A DNA stretch of 37,218 bases, taken from contig JAJFHU010000037.1 of NCBI GenBank assembly GCA_021775455.1, positions 1 to 37,218 on the forward strand, read 5' to 3'. A model generated the notes under the pieces. That model did no database searches. It was not told the origin of the DNA and saw only the letters and a list, made by a program, of their open reading frames with translations. This document shows positions 28,801-37,218 of the stretch, one piece after another; the stretch's first letter is position 1, and every line of letters starts with the position of its first letter. The translations under genes were made by a program, and so were the position numbers. This DNA is from Hyphomicrobiales bacterium (lineage in GTDB: Bacteria > Pseudomonadota > Alphaproteobacteria > Rhizobiales > Rhizobiaceae).

Positions 28801-29386
28801 GCCCGTTAGTCAGCAAGCACCCGCACCGGCAAATGCACCAAATGTTGGAACCCAATTGCGGGGATCTGCAGATCCAGTTACTGCTTATGCCCCTCCACAA
28901 GCACCGGTCAATCCGCAAAAGGAAGGATGGGTCAGTGATTTGTTGCGGCGCGCTTCCACCACAGACTCACAAGGAAATAGCACGCAACAACAAACGCCGC
29001 AGTCGGCACCGCAGAACCCTGCACGCTCACCACTCCATGTCGTTGAATCATTGAATTCACTTTCGATGGATATTGCGCGGGCAATTGATCACGAGACTTC
29101 TGTAGATTTGTGGGAGCGCTATCAGCGAGGTGAGAGAAACGTATTCACTCGCAAGCTTTACACCATGCAAGGGCAGCAGGCATTTGATGAAATCTCCGGC
29201 AAATACCAGCAGGAAGCAGAATTTCGCGCTGCTGTGGATCGTTACGTTGACGATTTTGAGCAACTTCTTAGCGATGTTGCGCAAAATGATCGTGACAACA
29301 TGATGACTCAAACCTACCTGACTTCAGACACTGGCAAAGTCTATACCATGCTTGCACATGCCTCTGGCAGACTGGGTAACGGATAA
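25817..29386 (+). CDS. Large membrane coiled-coil protein, growth pole ring (GPR/RgsE)-like
   Basis: 1189 residues. An acidic N-terminal region (1-120) is followed by two TM helices (about 126-146 and 165-185) and then a very long alpha-helical, apolipoprotein-like coiled coil (about 190-940) containing 66-residue repeats. A Pro/Ala/Gln-rich linker (950-1060) leads to a conserved C-terminal domain (about 1072-1189) with DIARAIDHETSVDLWERYQR, GERNVFTRKLYTMQGQQAFD and YLTSDTGKVYTMLAHASGRL. That end and overall plan match the growth pole ring proteins of Agrobacterium and Sinorhizobium, which organise unipolar growth, although those are nearly twice as long. ATG 25817 (CGAGG 7 bases upstream) was chosen over GTG 25784. 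A CtrA box lies upstream. Confidence 0.8.
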   Translation: MARDAKKQEKPDEGALKALEEALTINFDDDAENNSREIFPEVSVGEPDFQDLEDKLAAAAMDLNSELDIASTEDPALTHPNPQSGVVAAEKVFPSDMTPIPANDEHDEQLARLHHLLQKKASARPLWIASFLSVIWLAICGYYIYGSLLPTLDTGKPLLNLISDPTFQLSAVAVVAPLMLFWAFAILVRRTQEMRNAAASMSEAALRLLRPDEVATDSITSVGRAIRREVAAIGDGVERAIARAGELEYLVQNEVMNLERSYGDSEYRLKNLVHEISAEREEIIGHAEKLKNSISQSHLGLTSELETAGGKIEDTARQIADQLTQSLDMGRDTLSSSLNETGATLISTLTTTTEELNKRIEAGRSDLESNISLKAGEISEVIKSAGNAVATLIDTQSVNLQQQNNQVTRQLEDALAMRSSEFESRVKEAGEVVEATLNAKLNAIDASLKTGGSNLVAALGTRSEALDKLLKKRTDAIGEALEIRSTEFSSRIAEAGEQVQNQIDIKLDAIDASVKSGGSQLVAALGTKTEELDKVLKNSSEAIGKTMEGRLSGFDTALTGHVNSAVEKMQAQTLTLERNTRAVGDIITKRTKSVENVIKQGTIDLAKTIDDSVDMISTKSTDMTNVLAQRANAIHESLGENLAASQRTLEDKTKEFNDLLSNRMNELSGIIENDAKPVVTAIESAGKAVNNKITSTHNQIANESNVLFARLGDSTDLLKTLIEKSSFNLGKMQKDLDAGSRRFAESVVDTKRKIEQSSEIAQTVESNLSATSSHLLEGMQKIADNLNEQSNFLQDATRVIDAAQTNFESTLESKQEDLEKLAVGLVARSDEIIKTMSSFGNMITAMIDDVNQRTAGVGGAVSAEVSAAIDDATGRFSEAVEAMRGAAATVRNELDETRIQMRRGVLELPDETHKSATAMRRVVADQVAALQELSEIVQKSGKMLDATAAPTLSAPPQSAQSSEAAAPAQRQFPPRTALSSQSVPPPMPPRNTPLRPVSQQAPAPANAPNVGTQLRGSADPVTAYAPPQAPVNPQKEGWVSDLLRRASTTDSQGNSTQQQTPQSAPQNPARSPLHVVESLNSLSMDIARAIDHETSVDLWERYQRGERNVFTRKLYTMQGQQAFDEISGKYQQEAEFRAAVDRYVDDFEQLLSDVAQNDRDNMMTQTYLTSDTGKVYTMLAHASGRLGNG
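27065..27460 (+). repeat. Two 198-bp in-frame tandem repeats in the GPR-like gene
   Basis: 27065-27262 and 27263-27460 encode two 66-residue units with shared segments RSxEFxSRxxEAGE, LxAIDASxKxGGSxLVAALG and LDKxLK. The nucleotide sequence GCAATTGATGC recurs 198 bp apart (27143 and 27341). They are the best-preserved part of a longer, more diverged repeat array. Confidence 0.85.
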
Positions 29387-29392
29387 AGAATA

Positions 29393-30379
29393 TCAAGTAC
29401 GAAGCGCTTTTTCCAAAATTTCCGGATCAACATTTCCACCCGAGACAACAACGACAATTGTTTCACCCTTCCAGCCAAGAGCATGCTTTAACAGGGCTGC
29501 CAGAGCTACAGCTCCACCCGGTTCGCACACCAGCTTTAATTCTTCAAATGCAAATTTGACCGCACCCAATGCTTCTTTGTCTGTGACGGTGAGCCCATCA
29601 GCCAATAACTTTCTGTTTATTTCAAAGCCCTTCTGACCGGGACTTGGGGACAGAATTGCATCACAAACAGACCCGGACAATTTTTCATTCTGCAAAATTT
29701 CGCCGGCCAATAGCGAGCGCCGATAATCGTCAAATTCCAAGGGCTCAACTGAATGAATTTTCATTTTCGGAAAGTAATGACTGAATGAAAGAGCACATCC
29801 TGCTGTTAGTCCGCCTCCACCCGTACACAATAAAGCGCGATCTGGAACCAAACCTGCTTCCCTCAATTCCCGTGCCGCTTCCATACCGGCTGTTCCCTGC
29901 CCTGCAATGACATACCCGTTATCATATGGATGAATGAAGACACCACCAGTCTGCTGGCATATGCCTTTGGCAATTTCATCTCGATCTTCATTTGTTCTGT
30001 CGTATAGAACCACTTCAGCGCCATAACTGCGTGTTCGTTCGATTTTGATCCTGGGAGCATCTTTCGGCATTACGATTGTTGCCGGGATTTCGAAAATTTG
30101 AGCGGCTGAGGCTACACCTTGGGCATGATTGCCGGACGAGCATGCAACGACACCGGCTTTACGTTCCGCGATACTGATATTGGAAATGGCGTAAAATGCG
30201 CCCCTGAATTTGAAAGAGCCTGTTCGTTGTAGATTTTCAGGTTTGATAAAAACCTTTCCAGCAACCAGCGCATCAAGTTTCGGATTACGCAATAATGGAG
30301 TTTTGTATGCCTGTTCTTGCAATGTTTCGGCCGCATTCTGCACGTCTTCAAAATTTGGAATAAACTCTTTCATTGGCAT
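29393..30379 (-). CDS. PLP-dependent threonine/serine dehydratase
   Basis: 328 residues of the fold-type II PLP enzyme family. The Schiff-base lysine is Lys57 in TGSFKFRGAFYA. The phosphate/substrate loop is CSSGNHAQGVAS, and the PLP phosphate cup is LLCTGGGGLTAGC. There is no C-terminal ACT domain, so it is catabolic or short biosynthetic type rather than the classical feedback-regulated IlvA. It converts threonine to 2-oxobutyrate or serine to pyruvate; related dehydratases and racemases cannot be excluded. ATG 30379 follows GGAAAG. It converges on the GPR-like gene with 6 bp between stops. Confidence 0.88.
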   Translation of the reverse strand: MPMKEFIPNFEDVQNAAETLQEQAYKTPLLRNPKLDALVAGKVFIKPENLQRTGSFKFRGAFYAISNISIAERKAGVVACSSGNHAQGVASAAQIFEIPATIVMPKDAPRIKIERTRSYGAEVVLYDRTNEDRDEIAKGICQQTGGVFIHPYDNGYVIAGQGTAGMEAARELREAGLVPDRALLCTGGGGLTAGCALSFSHYFPKMKIHSVEPLEFDDYRRSLLAGEILQNEKLSGSVCDAILSPSPGQKGFEINRKLLADGLTVTDKEALGAVKFAFEELKLVCEPGGAVALAALLKHALGWKGETIVVVVSGGNVDPEILEKALRT

Positions 30380-30530
30380 TCAACTTTCCATTGCATGCTT
30401 GTGTGTTTCCAATTACCGGGCTACATCACTATCTTCAACAAGACTGCATATTTCTTGATGTTTGCGGAGCAATCGCAAACCAAACAATTGGTATTTTACA
30501 GGAATCAACATTCCTTATTCTGGAACGGTT

Positions 30531-32858
30531 ATGACAAAAAGCAAAAAAACCTACAAACCCTCTAACGAACTTGAAGAAGGTGCACTGTTTTATCACGCCA
30601 ACCCAAAGCCGGGTAAGCTGGAAATTGCAGCTACCAAACCGTTGGGCAACCAACGTGATCTTGCGCTGGCTTACTCGCCCGGTGTTGCTGCACCGTGCCT
30701 TCACATCGAAGCTGATCCTGAAATGGCCGCCGTTTATACGATACGCAGCAACCTTGTAGCCGTTGTATCAAATGGAACAGCCGTACTTGGCCTCGGTAAC
30801 ATCGGCCCCCTTGCCTCCAAACCGGTTATGGAAGGTAAAGCGGTACTGTTCAAGAAATTCGCGGACGTAAACGTATTCGATATCGAGGTAGATGAAACAG
30901 ATGTAGAACGCTTTTGCGATGTAGTTGCTGCGCTTGAACCTACCTTTGGCGGTATAAATCTTGAGGACATCAAGGCACCTGAATGTTTTGAAATTGAAGA
31001 GCGCCTGCGTGAAAAAATGGGTATTCCGGTATTTCACGATGACCAGCATGGCACGGCCATTATTGTAGCAGCCGGTGTCCAGAACGGACTGGAACAAGCT
31101 GGTAAAGATATTAGCAAAGTCAAAATAGTAGCTTCTGGCGCGGGAGCAGCCTCCATTGCTTGCCTAAATTTGCTGCAATCGATCGGCGCCAAGAAAGAGA
31201 ATATCTGGGTCTGTGACCGTGAAGGTCTGGTTTACGAAGGTCGAAATACGGGAATAGACAAGTACAAAAAGGCATATGCGCAAAAGTCTGATCACAGAAC
31301 ATTGGACGATGTTATTGGCGATGCGGATGTGTTTGTTGGATTGTCGGCAGCGGGCGCACTGAAACCAGAAATGGTCAAGAAGATGGCCAAACAGCCGCTA
31401 ATAATGGCGTTGGCCAATCCGACACCGGAGATCATGCCGGAATTGGCAAGGAAAGCATGTCCAGACGCGATGATCTGCACCGGTCGTTCTGATTACCCCA
31501 ATCAGATCAACAATGTCCTCTGTTTTCCTTTTATTTTTCGCGGCGCCCTCGATGTTGGTGCAACGACCATTAACGAACCCATGAAAATCGCTGCGGTTGA
31601 GGCGATTGCAGGTCTGGCGAGGGAAGAACCATCTGAAGCTGCTGCCGGAGCTTACGGAGGCAAAACACCGATTTTTGGCCCCGACTATCTTATCCCATCG
31701 GCATTTGACCAGCGTTTGATCATGCGCATTGCGCCGGCGGTTGCAAAAGCTGCCATGGATACTGGAGTAGCCACGAGACCGATTGAAGATTTCGATGCCT
31801 ACCACGACAAACTGAACCGGTTTGTTTTCCGAACCGGAATGGTGATGAAACCAATCATCGAGAAGGCATCATCCTCTACCCTCCAGCGGGTGATTTATTC
31901 GGACGGAGAAGATGAACGGGTACTGCGCGCAATCCAGATCGCGATGGAAGATCATATTTGTCAGCCGATTTTGGTTGGAAGGCCTGACATCATCTCCATG
32001 AGGCTAAAGCAGTTTGGGCTACGGATTAAGCCGGGAAAAGATTTTGAGGTAATAAATCCACAACAGGATGATCGTTACCGGGATTATGTGAGCACGCTTC
32101 TTGAGGTTGCGGGTCGTAACGGTATTACGCCCAGTGCTGCAGAAACCATTGTAAGGACAAATTCCACCGTCATTGCTGCAATTGCGCTGGTTCGTGGCGA
32201 TGCAGATGCCTTAATTTCCGGTTTGGAAGGGCGTTTTATAAGGCATTACCAGTTTATTGATCAAATTGTTGGTCGAAACCCGGGTGTACGATCTTTGTAT
32301 GCCTTGAGCTTGCTGATCGATCAACGAACCGCATTGTTCATGACTGATACCTATATCACGGAGGATCCGGATGCCGAACAAATTGCCGAAATGACAAGGC
32401 TGGCTGCCAAGGAAATAGCAAGATTTGGGATTGTACCAAAGGCCGCCTTGATGTCTGCGTCTGATTTCGGCTCTCGCCCAATGCCAACATCAAAGACGAT
32501 GCGCCAGGCAGCAGAGATACTTTTTGAAACTGACCCGAATCTTGAAGTAGACGGCGAAATGCACGGTGATACAGCGCTCGATGAGATCATTCGAAACAAG
32601 GTGTATCCCCTGAGTCGCCTAAAAGGTAAAGCAAACCTGCTGGTGTTTCCAAATCTTGATGCTGCCAACATCACCATGAACGTAGTGAAGGCAATGACCG
32701 ATTCTCTTCATGTGGGACCGATAATTATCGGTGCAGCCAAACCAGCGCACATACTCAACCCAGCGGTTACTTCCCGTGGTGTATTGAACATGAGTGCGCT
32801 GGCAGCAGTACAAGCCATCCAGATGGAGGAGCAAACCAAGCAACACAAATTGTTCTAA
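30531..32858 (+). CDS. maeB: NADP-type malic enzyme with phosphotransacetylase-like domain
   Basis: 775 residues. The N-terminal malic enzyme domain (about 1-430) has [32 protein letters not shown] and the nucleotide-binding [16 protein letters not shown]. The C-terminal half (about 445-775) resembles phosphotransacetylase ([29 protein letters not shown]), but this region is usually regulatory rather than catalytic in MaeB proteins. It decarboxylates malate to pyruvate with NAD(P)H formation in the cytoplasm. ATG 30531 has GGAACGG upstream; the ORF extends further 5' without support. It is divergent from the dehydratase gene. Confidence 0.94.
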   Translation: MTKSKKTYKPSNELEEGALFYHANPKPGKLEIAATKPLGNQRDLALAYSPGVAAPCLHIEADPEMAAVYTIRSNLVAVVSNGTAVLGLGNIGPLASKPVMEGKAVLFKKFADVNVFDIEVDETDVERFCDVVAALEPTFGGINLEDIKAPECFEIEERLREKMGIPVFHDDQHGTAIIVAAGVQNGLEQAGKDISKVKIVASGAGAASIACLNLLQSIGAKKENIWVCDREGLVYEGRNTGIDKYKKAYAQKSDHRTLDDVIGDADVFVGLSAAGALKPEMVKKMAKQPLIMALANPTPEIMPELARKACPDAMICTGRSDYPNQINNVLCFPFIFRGALDVGATTINEPMKIAAVEAIAGLAREEPSEAAAGAYGGKTPIFGPDYLIPSAFDQRLIMRIAPAVAKAAMDTGVATRPIEDFDAYHDKLNRFVFRTGMVMKPIIEKASSSTLQRVIYSDGEDERVLRAIQIAMEDHICQPILVGRPDIISMRLKQFGLRIKPGKDFEVINPQQDDRYRDYVSTLLEVAGRNGITPSAAETIVRTNSTVIAAIALVRGDADALISGLEGRFIRHYQFIDQIVGRNPGVRSLYALSLLIDQRTALFMTDTYITEDPDAEQIAEMTRLAAKEIARFGIVPKAALMSASDFGSRPMPTSKTMRQAAEILFETDPNLEVDGEMHGDTALDEIIRNKVYPLSRLKGKANLLVFPNLDAANITMNVVKAMTDSLHVGPIIIGAAKPAHILNPAVTSRGVLNMSALAAVQAIQMEEQTKQHKLF

Positions 32859-33005
32859 AAACAAGACATGCTCAGCAGATTTGCAGCAAATGCATTGAAT
32901 TGTCGTAATCGACAAGTATGGTTTAAACACAGGGTGCAAGATTCGGTCAGGGGATGTGTTTTCTTCGCTCTGCAACCGGTCAAATATGCGAGTGTATGCC
33001 ATTTA

Positions 33006-34163
33006 ATGCGGTTAGACATGTATCAAATCAGGCGGATAATACTGCTGAACATATACAATGTATTTCAAGTGATTGCGTCTGGATTGATTTTGACGCTCCT
33101 GTTTGTTCCACCAGCACACGCCCAAAGCAATGCATGCAGGCAACTGGCAGCTCGGTTGTCAGCGGTATCGGTCGGAAACAATGCAGATACGTCACCTCAG
33201 TACCGTGAGTATGACGATGCTATCAGACAGCAAAAGATCCAACTTAACAAAACCATGAAAATTGCCAAGCGAAGCGGATGTTTGCGGCGCACGTTATTTG
33301 GATTTGGAAAAAAGAGCGGTAGATGCGGCAGAATTCTGGATGGCATCGAGCGCATGGAAGAAAATCTGCAATACCTTCAAAACACCAGGAATCAATACTC
33401 ATCCTCAGGCGGAAACGCGGCCCAGCAACGCAATCAAATTCTGAAGGAAATGCAACAGCGGCGATGCAATGTTTCAGGTGTTGTGGACACTAGAGAGGCG
33501 TCAACAAAACCGCGCCGCAGATCGCTTGTTGAACAGATATTTGGTGTCCGCACTTACGGTGATGACGGGCGCCGAGGTGTTGACGAATATGGCGTCGATC
33601 TTGGTATCGCCAATAAATACAACACGTTTAGAACCTTGTGTGTCCGCACCTGTGACGGGTACTATTTCCCGATTAGTTTTTCGACGGTACCTGAACGCTT
33701 CAACTATGATGAGTCTGTGTGCAGCGCGATGTGCCCTGGCACTGAAGTGGAATTATTTCATCACCGTATGCCGCTTGAGGACAGTGAAGAGATGATCTCA
33801 TACCGGACTTCCCTCCCCTATGCGGAGCAACCGTTTGCATTCAGCTATCGCAAAGAGATCAACAAGGAATGCGGTTGCCGGTTTGCAACTTCAAACCTGA
33901 CCGAGATTGCTGGTGCTGAACAATCAGCAGATCCCACCCCAAACAAACCGGTGGTTAGAATTGGTGTTCCGGTTTCGCGTCCCCTGATCGCGCTGGATCC
34001 CGACAGCCGTGAAAACAAGGCCGGTAATTTATCACTTGCCCAAATTGCGTTGATGATTGAGCGTTCAATCACAGTTGCAGAATCCGGCAATTCCAATCAG
34101 ACTGATTTGGCTGAAAACCGGAAAGTCAGGATAGTCGGACCAGCGTTTTATCCCGTCCAATAA
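33006..34163 (+). CDS. DUF2865 family exported protein
   Basis: About 385 residues. The N-terminal hydrophobic signal ([18 protein letters not shown], cleavage AHA-QS) is followed by a cysteine-containing helical domain ([28 protein letters not shown]) and the DUF2865 core ([20 protein letters not shown], with further Cys in [15 protein letters not shown] and KECGCRFAT). DUF2865 is almost confined to Rhizobiales and its function is unknown. ATG 33006 was chosen because it precedes the signal peptide; ATG 33018 is an alternative. Its last 38 bp overlap the 3' end of gltX in convergent orientation. Confidence 0.85.
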   Translation: MRLDMYQIRRIILLNIYNVFQVIASGLILTLLFVPPAHAQSNACRQLAARLSAVSVGNNADTSPQYREYDDAIRQQKIQLNKTMKIAKRSGCLRRTLFGFGKKSGRCGRILDGIERMEENLQYLQNTRNQYSSSGGNAAQQRNQILKEMQQRRCNVSGVVDTREASTKPRRRSLVEQIFGVRTYGDDGRRGVDEYGVDLGIANKYNTFRTLCVRTCDGYYFPISFSTVPERFNYDESVCSAMCPGTEVELFHHRMPLEDSEEMISYRTSLPYAEQPFAFSYRKEINKECGCRFATSNLTEIAGAEQSADPTPNKPVVRIGVPVSRPLIALDPDSRENKAGNLSLAQIALMIERSITVAESGNSNQTDLAENRKVRIVGPAFYPVQ

Positions 34164-35484
34164 GTGGCAGGATTTTATCAAGTTCCGGACCATGTTCCTT
34201 ACCCGTCAATGCCTTTCGCAAAGGCATGAACAAAGATTTTCCCTTGCGGTCGGATTTATCCTTAACTTTGGCAATCCAGCCAGACCAGGTTTCGCTATCC
34301 CAGGGTTCTTCTGGCAGGAATCCGGCGGCCAGTTTTATAAATTCGGCATCCTGTGGATCAATGACAGGTGTCGCCTTCTCTATAACTTCCCACCAGTCCT
34401 GCGCTTCTTTTACGAAAACGAGATTGTCGCGAATAGCCAACCAAAACGTCTCACCTCCAACAACACCGAGTTGATCAAGTCGTTCAGAAACATCCTGAAA
34501 TTCCAGATTGTGAACCAGACGCCTGTTCAGGCTGGCAAGTTCCGCCGGATCAAATTTGGCAGCAGACTTTGTTATCGATGTCGGATCGAAGCGTTCCGCA
34601 AGTTCAGCCATGTCAGACATTGGCTCCACCGGTCCCGATGTTCCTGTCAGGACTGCCAGAGAAACTACCGCCATTGGTTCGTATCCCGCTTCTGCCAATG
34701 TATGCAGCGAAAGAGAACCCAGCCGCTTTGACAGCCCCTCGCCGCTTTCGGTGGTAAGAAGATTGTGATGGCCAAAATTTGGAACTTTCCCGCCAAGGGC
34801 CTCAAAAATCGCTATCTGAACACCAGTATTGGTCACATGGTCGTCACCCCGGATTATATGCGATATCTCAAAATCAATGTCGTCAACTACGCTTGGAAGC
34901 GTATAAAGGTAAGTACCATCGCCCCGTATCAAAACCGGATCAGAAATCGAAGATAAATCGACTGTCTGGGTTCCGCGAATTACGTCGTCCCAGTGAATTT
35001 CAGTTCTCTTTGGATTGAAGGGATCCCGATTATAGTTGGGCAAAAGAAAACGCCAATGCGGATTGATGCCTTCTGCTTCCAGCTCTTTTCTTTGTTCGTC
35101 ATCGAGGCGTAGTGCAGACCGGTCATAAACCGGAGGAAGACCCCTTGCAGCCAACCGTTTTCTCTGGCGGTCCAACTGATCTGGCGTTTCATAACATGGA
35201 TAAAGAAGGCCGGACGCTTTCAACTTGTCCGCAGCCGCATCATGAACCGATTTTCTCTCACTTTGACGTTCAATGCGGTGAGGCTTGATACCGAGCCAGG
35301 TCAAATCACGGTGAATTCCCTGAACATACTCTTCCTTCGAACGCTCAATGTCGGTGTCGTCAAAACGAAGGATAAATTCTCCATTGTTCTGGAGTGCATA
35401 CAGCCAGTTAATCAAGGCAGGTCTTGCGTTGCCAATGTGAATATTGCCGGTTGGTGAAGGGGCAAAACGTACTCTGGTCGTCAT
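34126..35484 (-). CDS. gltX: Glutamyl-tRNA synthetase
   Basis: 452-residue class I aminoacyl-tRNA synthetase charging tRNA-Glu (and possibly tRNA-Gln in bacteria using the transamidation route). The signature [20 protein letters not shown] has the HIGH-type motif HIGN. The second ATP-binding motif is GLSKRLG where KMSKR is common. [14 protein letters not shown] and WRFLLPN are also present. Alphaproteobacteria often carry two gltX genes; the shorter anticodon domain suggests that this is one of such a pair. ATG 35484, 12 bp after the MFS gene stop on the same strand. Confidence 0.93.
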   Translation of the reverse strand: MTTRVRFAPSPTGNIHIGNARPALINWLYALQNNGEFILRFDDTDIERSKEEYVQGIHRDLTWLGIKPHRIERQSERKSVHDAAADKLKASGLLYPCYETPDQLDRQRKRLAARGLPPVYDRSALRLDDEQRKELEAEGINPHWRFLLPNYNRDPFNPKRTEIHWDDVIRGTQTVDLSSISDPVLIRGDGTYLYTLPSVVDDIDFEISHIIRGDDHVTNTGVQIAIFEALGGKVPNFGHHNLLTTESGEGLSKRLGSLSLHTLAEAGYEPMAVVSLAVLTGTSGPVEPMSDMAELAERFDPTSITKSAAKFDPAELASLNRRLVHNLEFQDVSERLDQLGVVGGETFWLAIRDNLVFVKEAQDWWEVIEKATPVIDPQDAEFIKLAAGFLPEEPWDSETWSGWIAKVKDKSDRKGKSLFMPLRKALTGKEHGPELDKILPLIGRDKTLVRLS

Positions 35485-35496
35485 GTTATGAAATGC

Positions 35497-36723
35497 TCAC
35501 ACGCTTGAAACTACTAGTCGGCGCGCTGTCACGCCACGGGTTACAAACAGCATTAATGCGCTGGCTGCAAGACAATAGATGCCCATTGTGCCAACCTGTA
35601 GCGGATAACTTATCCCGATGTCGATCAGAAAACCTGTTACGCCGGGGCCGAGCGCCGTACCGAACACCATCATCGCAATTACGATTGAACGCACGGAACC
35701 CAAATGCTTCGTACCGTATATCTCCGGCCAAAGCGCTCCGAACAAAGTTGATGATACACCATAGGAAATTCCCAGAAGACCCATGAAGATAAACATTGCA
35801 TAGGCTTGGTCAAAATATGCCAAGACCAGACAGGCTGCGCCAAGGGGTATCAGGAATACCGGTAGCAGAGACACAGCGGATAACCGGTCCACAAGGTAAC
35901 CGCTAATGAGGGCGAATGCGAATGTCAAAATGGCCATGACAGTAAATGAAAGCGCAAAGGTTTCTGCATCCCACGCCCTCAATTCGACCAGATAAATCTG
36001 GTGAAAGAAAATGGTTGTTCCGATGAAACTCGGGCACAAAACGCCCAACATTGTCAGCCAGAAATACTTGTCCTGCAGCACTTCAGCCCGCGTCCAGTGC
36101 CTTGCGGCTGTGTGGCGTTCTGCGGGATCGCTTGCCCTGGGCACTCTTTCCGTCCGCATCAACAAATAAACAACAGGCAGCGCCACGAACAGCAAAGCAG
36201 CAGCAGACAATAGCCAACTGTTACGCCAACCTACCCAAAGTACCGTATAAATGAATACAATCGGAAGAATTGCTTCCCCAACCTGATGCCCTACCACTGC
36301 TACGGAAACTGCCTTTCCCCGTTGTGCGGAATACCAGCGACCCATGGCCGTCATCGATGTATGGGTCATCATTCCCTGCCCAAAAAGGCGAAGTGCATAG
36401 ATCGTTAAAACCAACAAAACCAAAGAGTGCGAAAATGCCATTGAAACACAGGCAACTGCAAGTGCGGGTGCTATAATCAGTACCGTCAACTTTACTGAAA
36501 TCCGGTCTACAATCTTCCCCACATACGGAAGCGTCAATGCACTTGCCAACGTGGCGAGCATGTAAAGCCCACCAAAATCACCGTGGGAAAGCCCGTACTC
36601 ATTTCGAATATCGCCTGCCGATAGTGAAATGAAAAACGTTTGCCCAAACGAAGAAAAAAACGTCAGGAGTAAGCCACCCAGCAGCCAGCGAACATTTTGA
36701 TAAAGGAAGATAGAAAAAGGCAT
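35497..36723 (-). CDS. MFS transporter
   Basis: 408 residues with 12 predicted TM helices. Motif A-like loops are GKIVDRISVKL after helix 2 and GYLVDRLSAVS after helix 8, as in the oxalate:formate antiporter / monocarboxylate transporter type. The substrate is unknown. The start at ATG 36723 is supported by a TGATG overlap with an upstream 30-codon ORF; an in-frame TTG at 36750 has no RBS. It is upstream of gltX on the minus strand and probably cotranscribed. Confidence 0.88.
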   Translation of the reverse strand: MPFSIFLYQNVRWLLGGLLLTFFSSFGQTFFISLSAGDIRNEYGLSHGDFGGLYMLATLASALTLPYVGKIVDRISVKLTVLIIAPALAVACVSMAFSHSLVLLVLTIYALRLFGQGMMTHTSMTAMGRWYSAQRGKAVSVAVVGHQVGEAILPIVFIYTVLWVGWRNSWLLSAAALLFVALPVVYLLMRTERVPRASDPAERHTAARHWTRAEVLQDKYFWLTMLGVLCPSFIGTTIFFHQIYLVELRAWDAETFALSFTVMAILTFAFALISGYLVDRLSAVSLLPVFLIPLGAACLVLAYFDQAYAMFIFMGLLGISYGVSSTLFGALWPEIYGTKHLGSVRSIVIAMMVFGTALGPGVTGFLIDIGISYPLQVGTMGIYCLAASALMLFVTRGVTARRLVVSSV

Positions 36724-36815
36724 CAAGCCGCTATACGCCAGATTGGCCAATTTTCAAGGAAAAACTGAAGCAGCGCAATTTGTTTTACTCTGAACTGCAT
36801 ATTAACCGGCATCAT
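36723..36815 (-). CDS. Translationally coupled 30-codon leader ORF
   Basis: The ORF begins ATGATGCCGGTT at 36815 with a good AAGGAG (36831-36826) 10 bases upstream, and encodes 30 residues (MMPVNMQFRVKQIALL..., ending WPIWRIAA). Its TGA overlaps the ATG of the MFS gene (TGATG). The MFS gene has no Shine-Dalgarno of its own, so this small ORF probably provides initiation by coupling. The peptide is amphipathic and aromatic-rich. Too short for family recognition. Confidence 0.6.
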   Translation of the reverse strand: MMPVNMQFRVKQIALLQFFLENWPIWRIAA

Positions 36816-37218
36816 GGTTTACGTGCTCCTTACTTTAATACGCCGTTGCAGGCTCTTTTTTTCTTTCCGCCAAACCTTCGGCAATTTTTATCCCCTCCAG
36901 TGCTTCGCCCTGTCGCGCCTTTTGATGCCGTTCGTGGGCTGGTAGTTTAATTTTTGTACAATCCGCCGTCACTCGCTACGCTCGCTTCCCCGGACCCCCC
37001 CCGCCAATTTGCCCACATGAAATCATTCACGCGCCAGCATTGCCGCCGTGTCATACTTTGGTATCCGCCAGGCCTTTGGCCGACGTCCGTTCGCAGGCTG
37101 GCACTTTCGCTGGTCGCGAAAGCTTGCCCTGCCACGGAGGGGATTTCCACCCCAATTCACAAACTGCGGGACCTTTAAACGATGGTCGGCGCATGCTTGA
37201 TCAAAAAACAGACCTCCG
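36816..37218. other. Right-edge region of distinct composition, no recognised gene
   Basis: About 400 bp. The part from 36900 on is GC-richer than the rest of the window, with an 8-base C run near 36995 and the phrase CACTCGCTACGCTCGC. Short ORFs exist on both strands, but none looks like a known protein. It contains hairpin-capable segments (for example GCACTTTCGCTGGTCGCGAAAGC near 37099-37121). It may be a relic of a mobile element or a structured non-coding segment. Confidence 0.4.
36835..36972 (-). CDS. Possible small ORF or relic upstream of the MFS leader
   Basis: 45 codons from GTG 36972 to TAA 36835 on the minus strand, in which the last 30 residues are protein-like (HERHQKARQGEALEGIKIAE, GLAERKKEPATAY). 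Its stop lies 3 bp before the Shine-Dalgarno of the 30-codon ORF. No ribosome binding site is seen before the GTG, and a stop lies just upstream. It could be the 3' end of a damaged gene; no family recognised. Confidence 0.3.
   Translation of the reverse strand: MTADCTKIKLPAHERHQKARQGEALEGIKIAEGLAERKKEPATAY

Noticed and set aside
36947-37150. 67-codon minus-strand and 74-codon plus-strand ORFs at the right edge
   Set aside because: They overlap each other on opposite strands, lack ribosome binding sites and resemble no protein I know.

Overview
The window reads as a chromosomal segment of an alphaproteobacterium, most likely a Hyphomicrobiales (Rhizobiales) member of moderate GC. The evidence is a CckA hybrid kinase, perfect CtrA boxes (TTAA-N7-TTAA), an alphaproteobacterial DksA with a reduced zinc finger, a DUF2865 protein, a MaeB-type malic enzyme and a large two-TM coiled-coil protein whose C-terminal domain resembles the growth pole ring protein (GPR/RgsE) of polar-growing Rhizobiales. 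All calls come from reading the sequence and remembered family motifs; no database search was run.

Layout. 1-6.2 kb: surface-glycan genes: a sulfotransferase-like/coiled-coil/GT2 fusion broken off inside a further GT2 domain, two GT2 enzymes and a GT4 enzyme. 6.3-8.6 kb: tRNA-Leu(TAG), then glnB-glnA with a clear terminator. 8.6-14.1 kb: an LpqC-type esterase, an ICMT-like membrane methyltransferase and cckA on the minus strand, divergent from a FliO-like gene across a CtrA box; then dksA. 14.4-19.2 kb: sixA-like phosphatase, an exported unknown, a folP-folB-folK operon (minus), an MFS transporter and a DUF922 lipoprotein with HExxH. 19.3-21.8 kb: a lone arginine:glycine amidinotransferase-like gene and two unknowns. 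21.8-25.1 kb: a disturbed locus with two gene relics, a TPR-sulfotransferase, a TrxB-like ferredoxin reductase lacking its NADPH domain, and a 2Fe-2S ferredoxin. 25.2-29.4 kb: an HPt protein divergent from the GPR-like gene across a second perfect CtrA box. 29.4-36.8 kb: threonine dehydratase, malic enzyme, DUF2865, gltX and an MFS gene preceded by a translationally coupled 30-codon ORF. The right edge (36.8-37.2 kb) differs in composition and holds no gene I recognise.

The most interesting material is: (1) the CtrA-linked set, in which the top kinase of the CtrA phosphorelay, a FliO-like gene, an HPt protein and the polar-growth scaffold all sit beside perfect CtrA boxes; (2) the compact ferredoxin reductase without a pyridine-nucleotide domain next to its ferredoxin, with a duplicated 3' end of the same family 2.1 kb away on the far side of a TPR-sulfotransferase; and (3) the coupled leader ORF in front of the last MFS gene.
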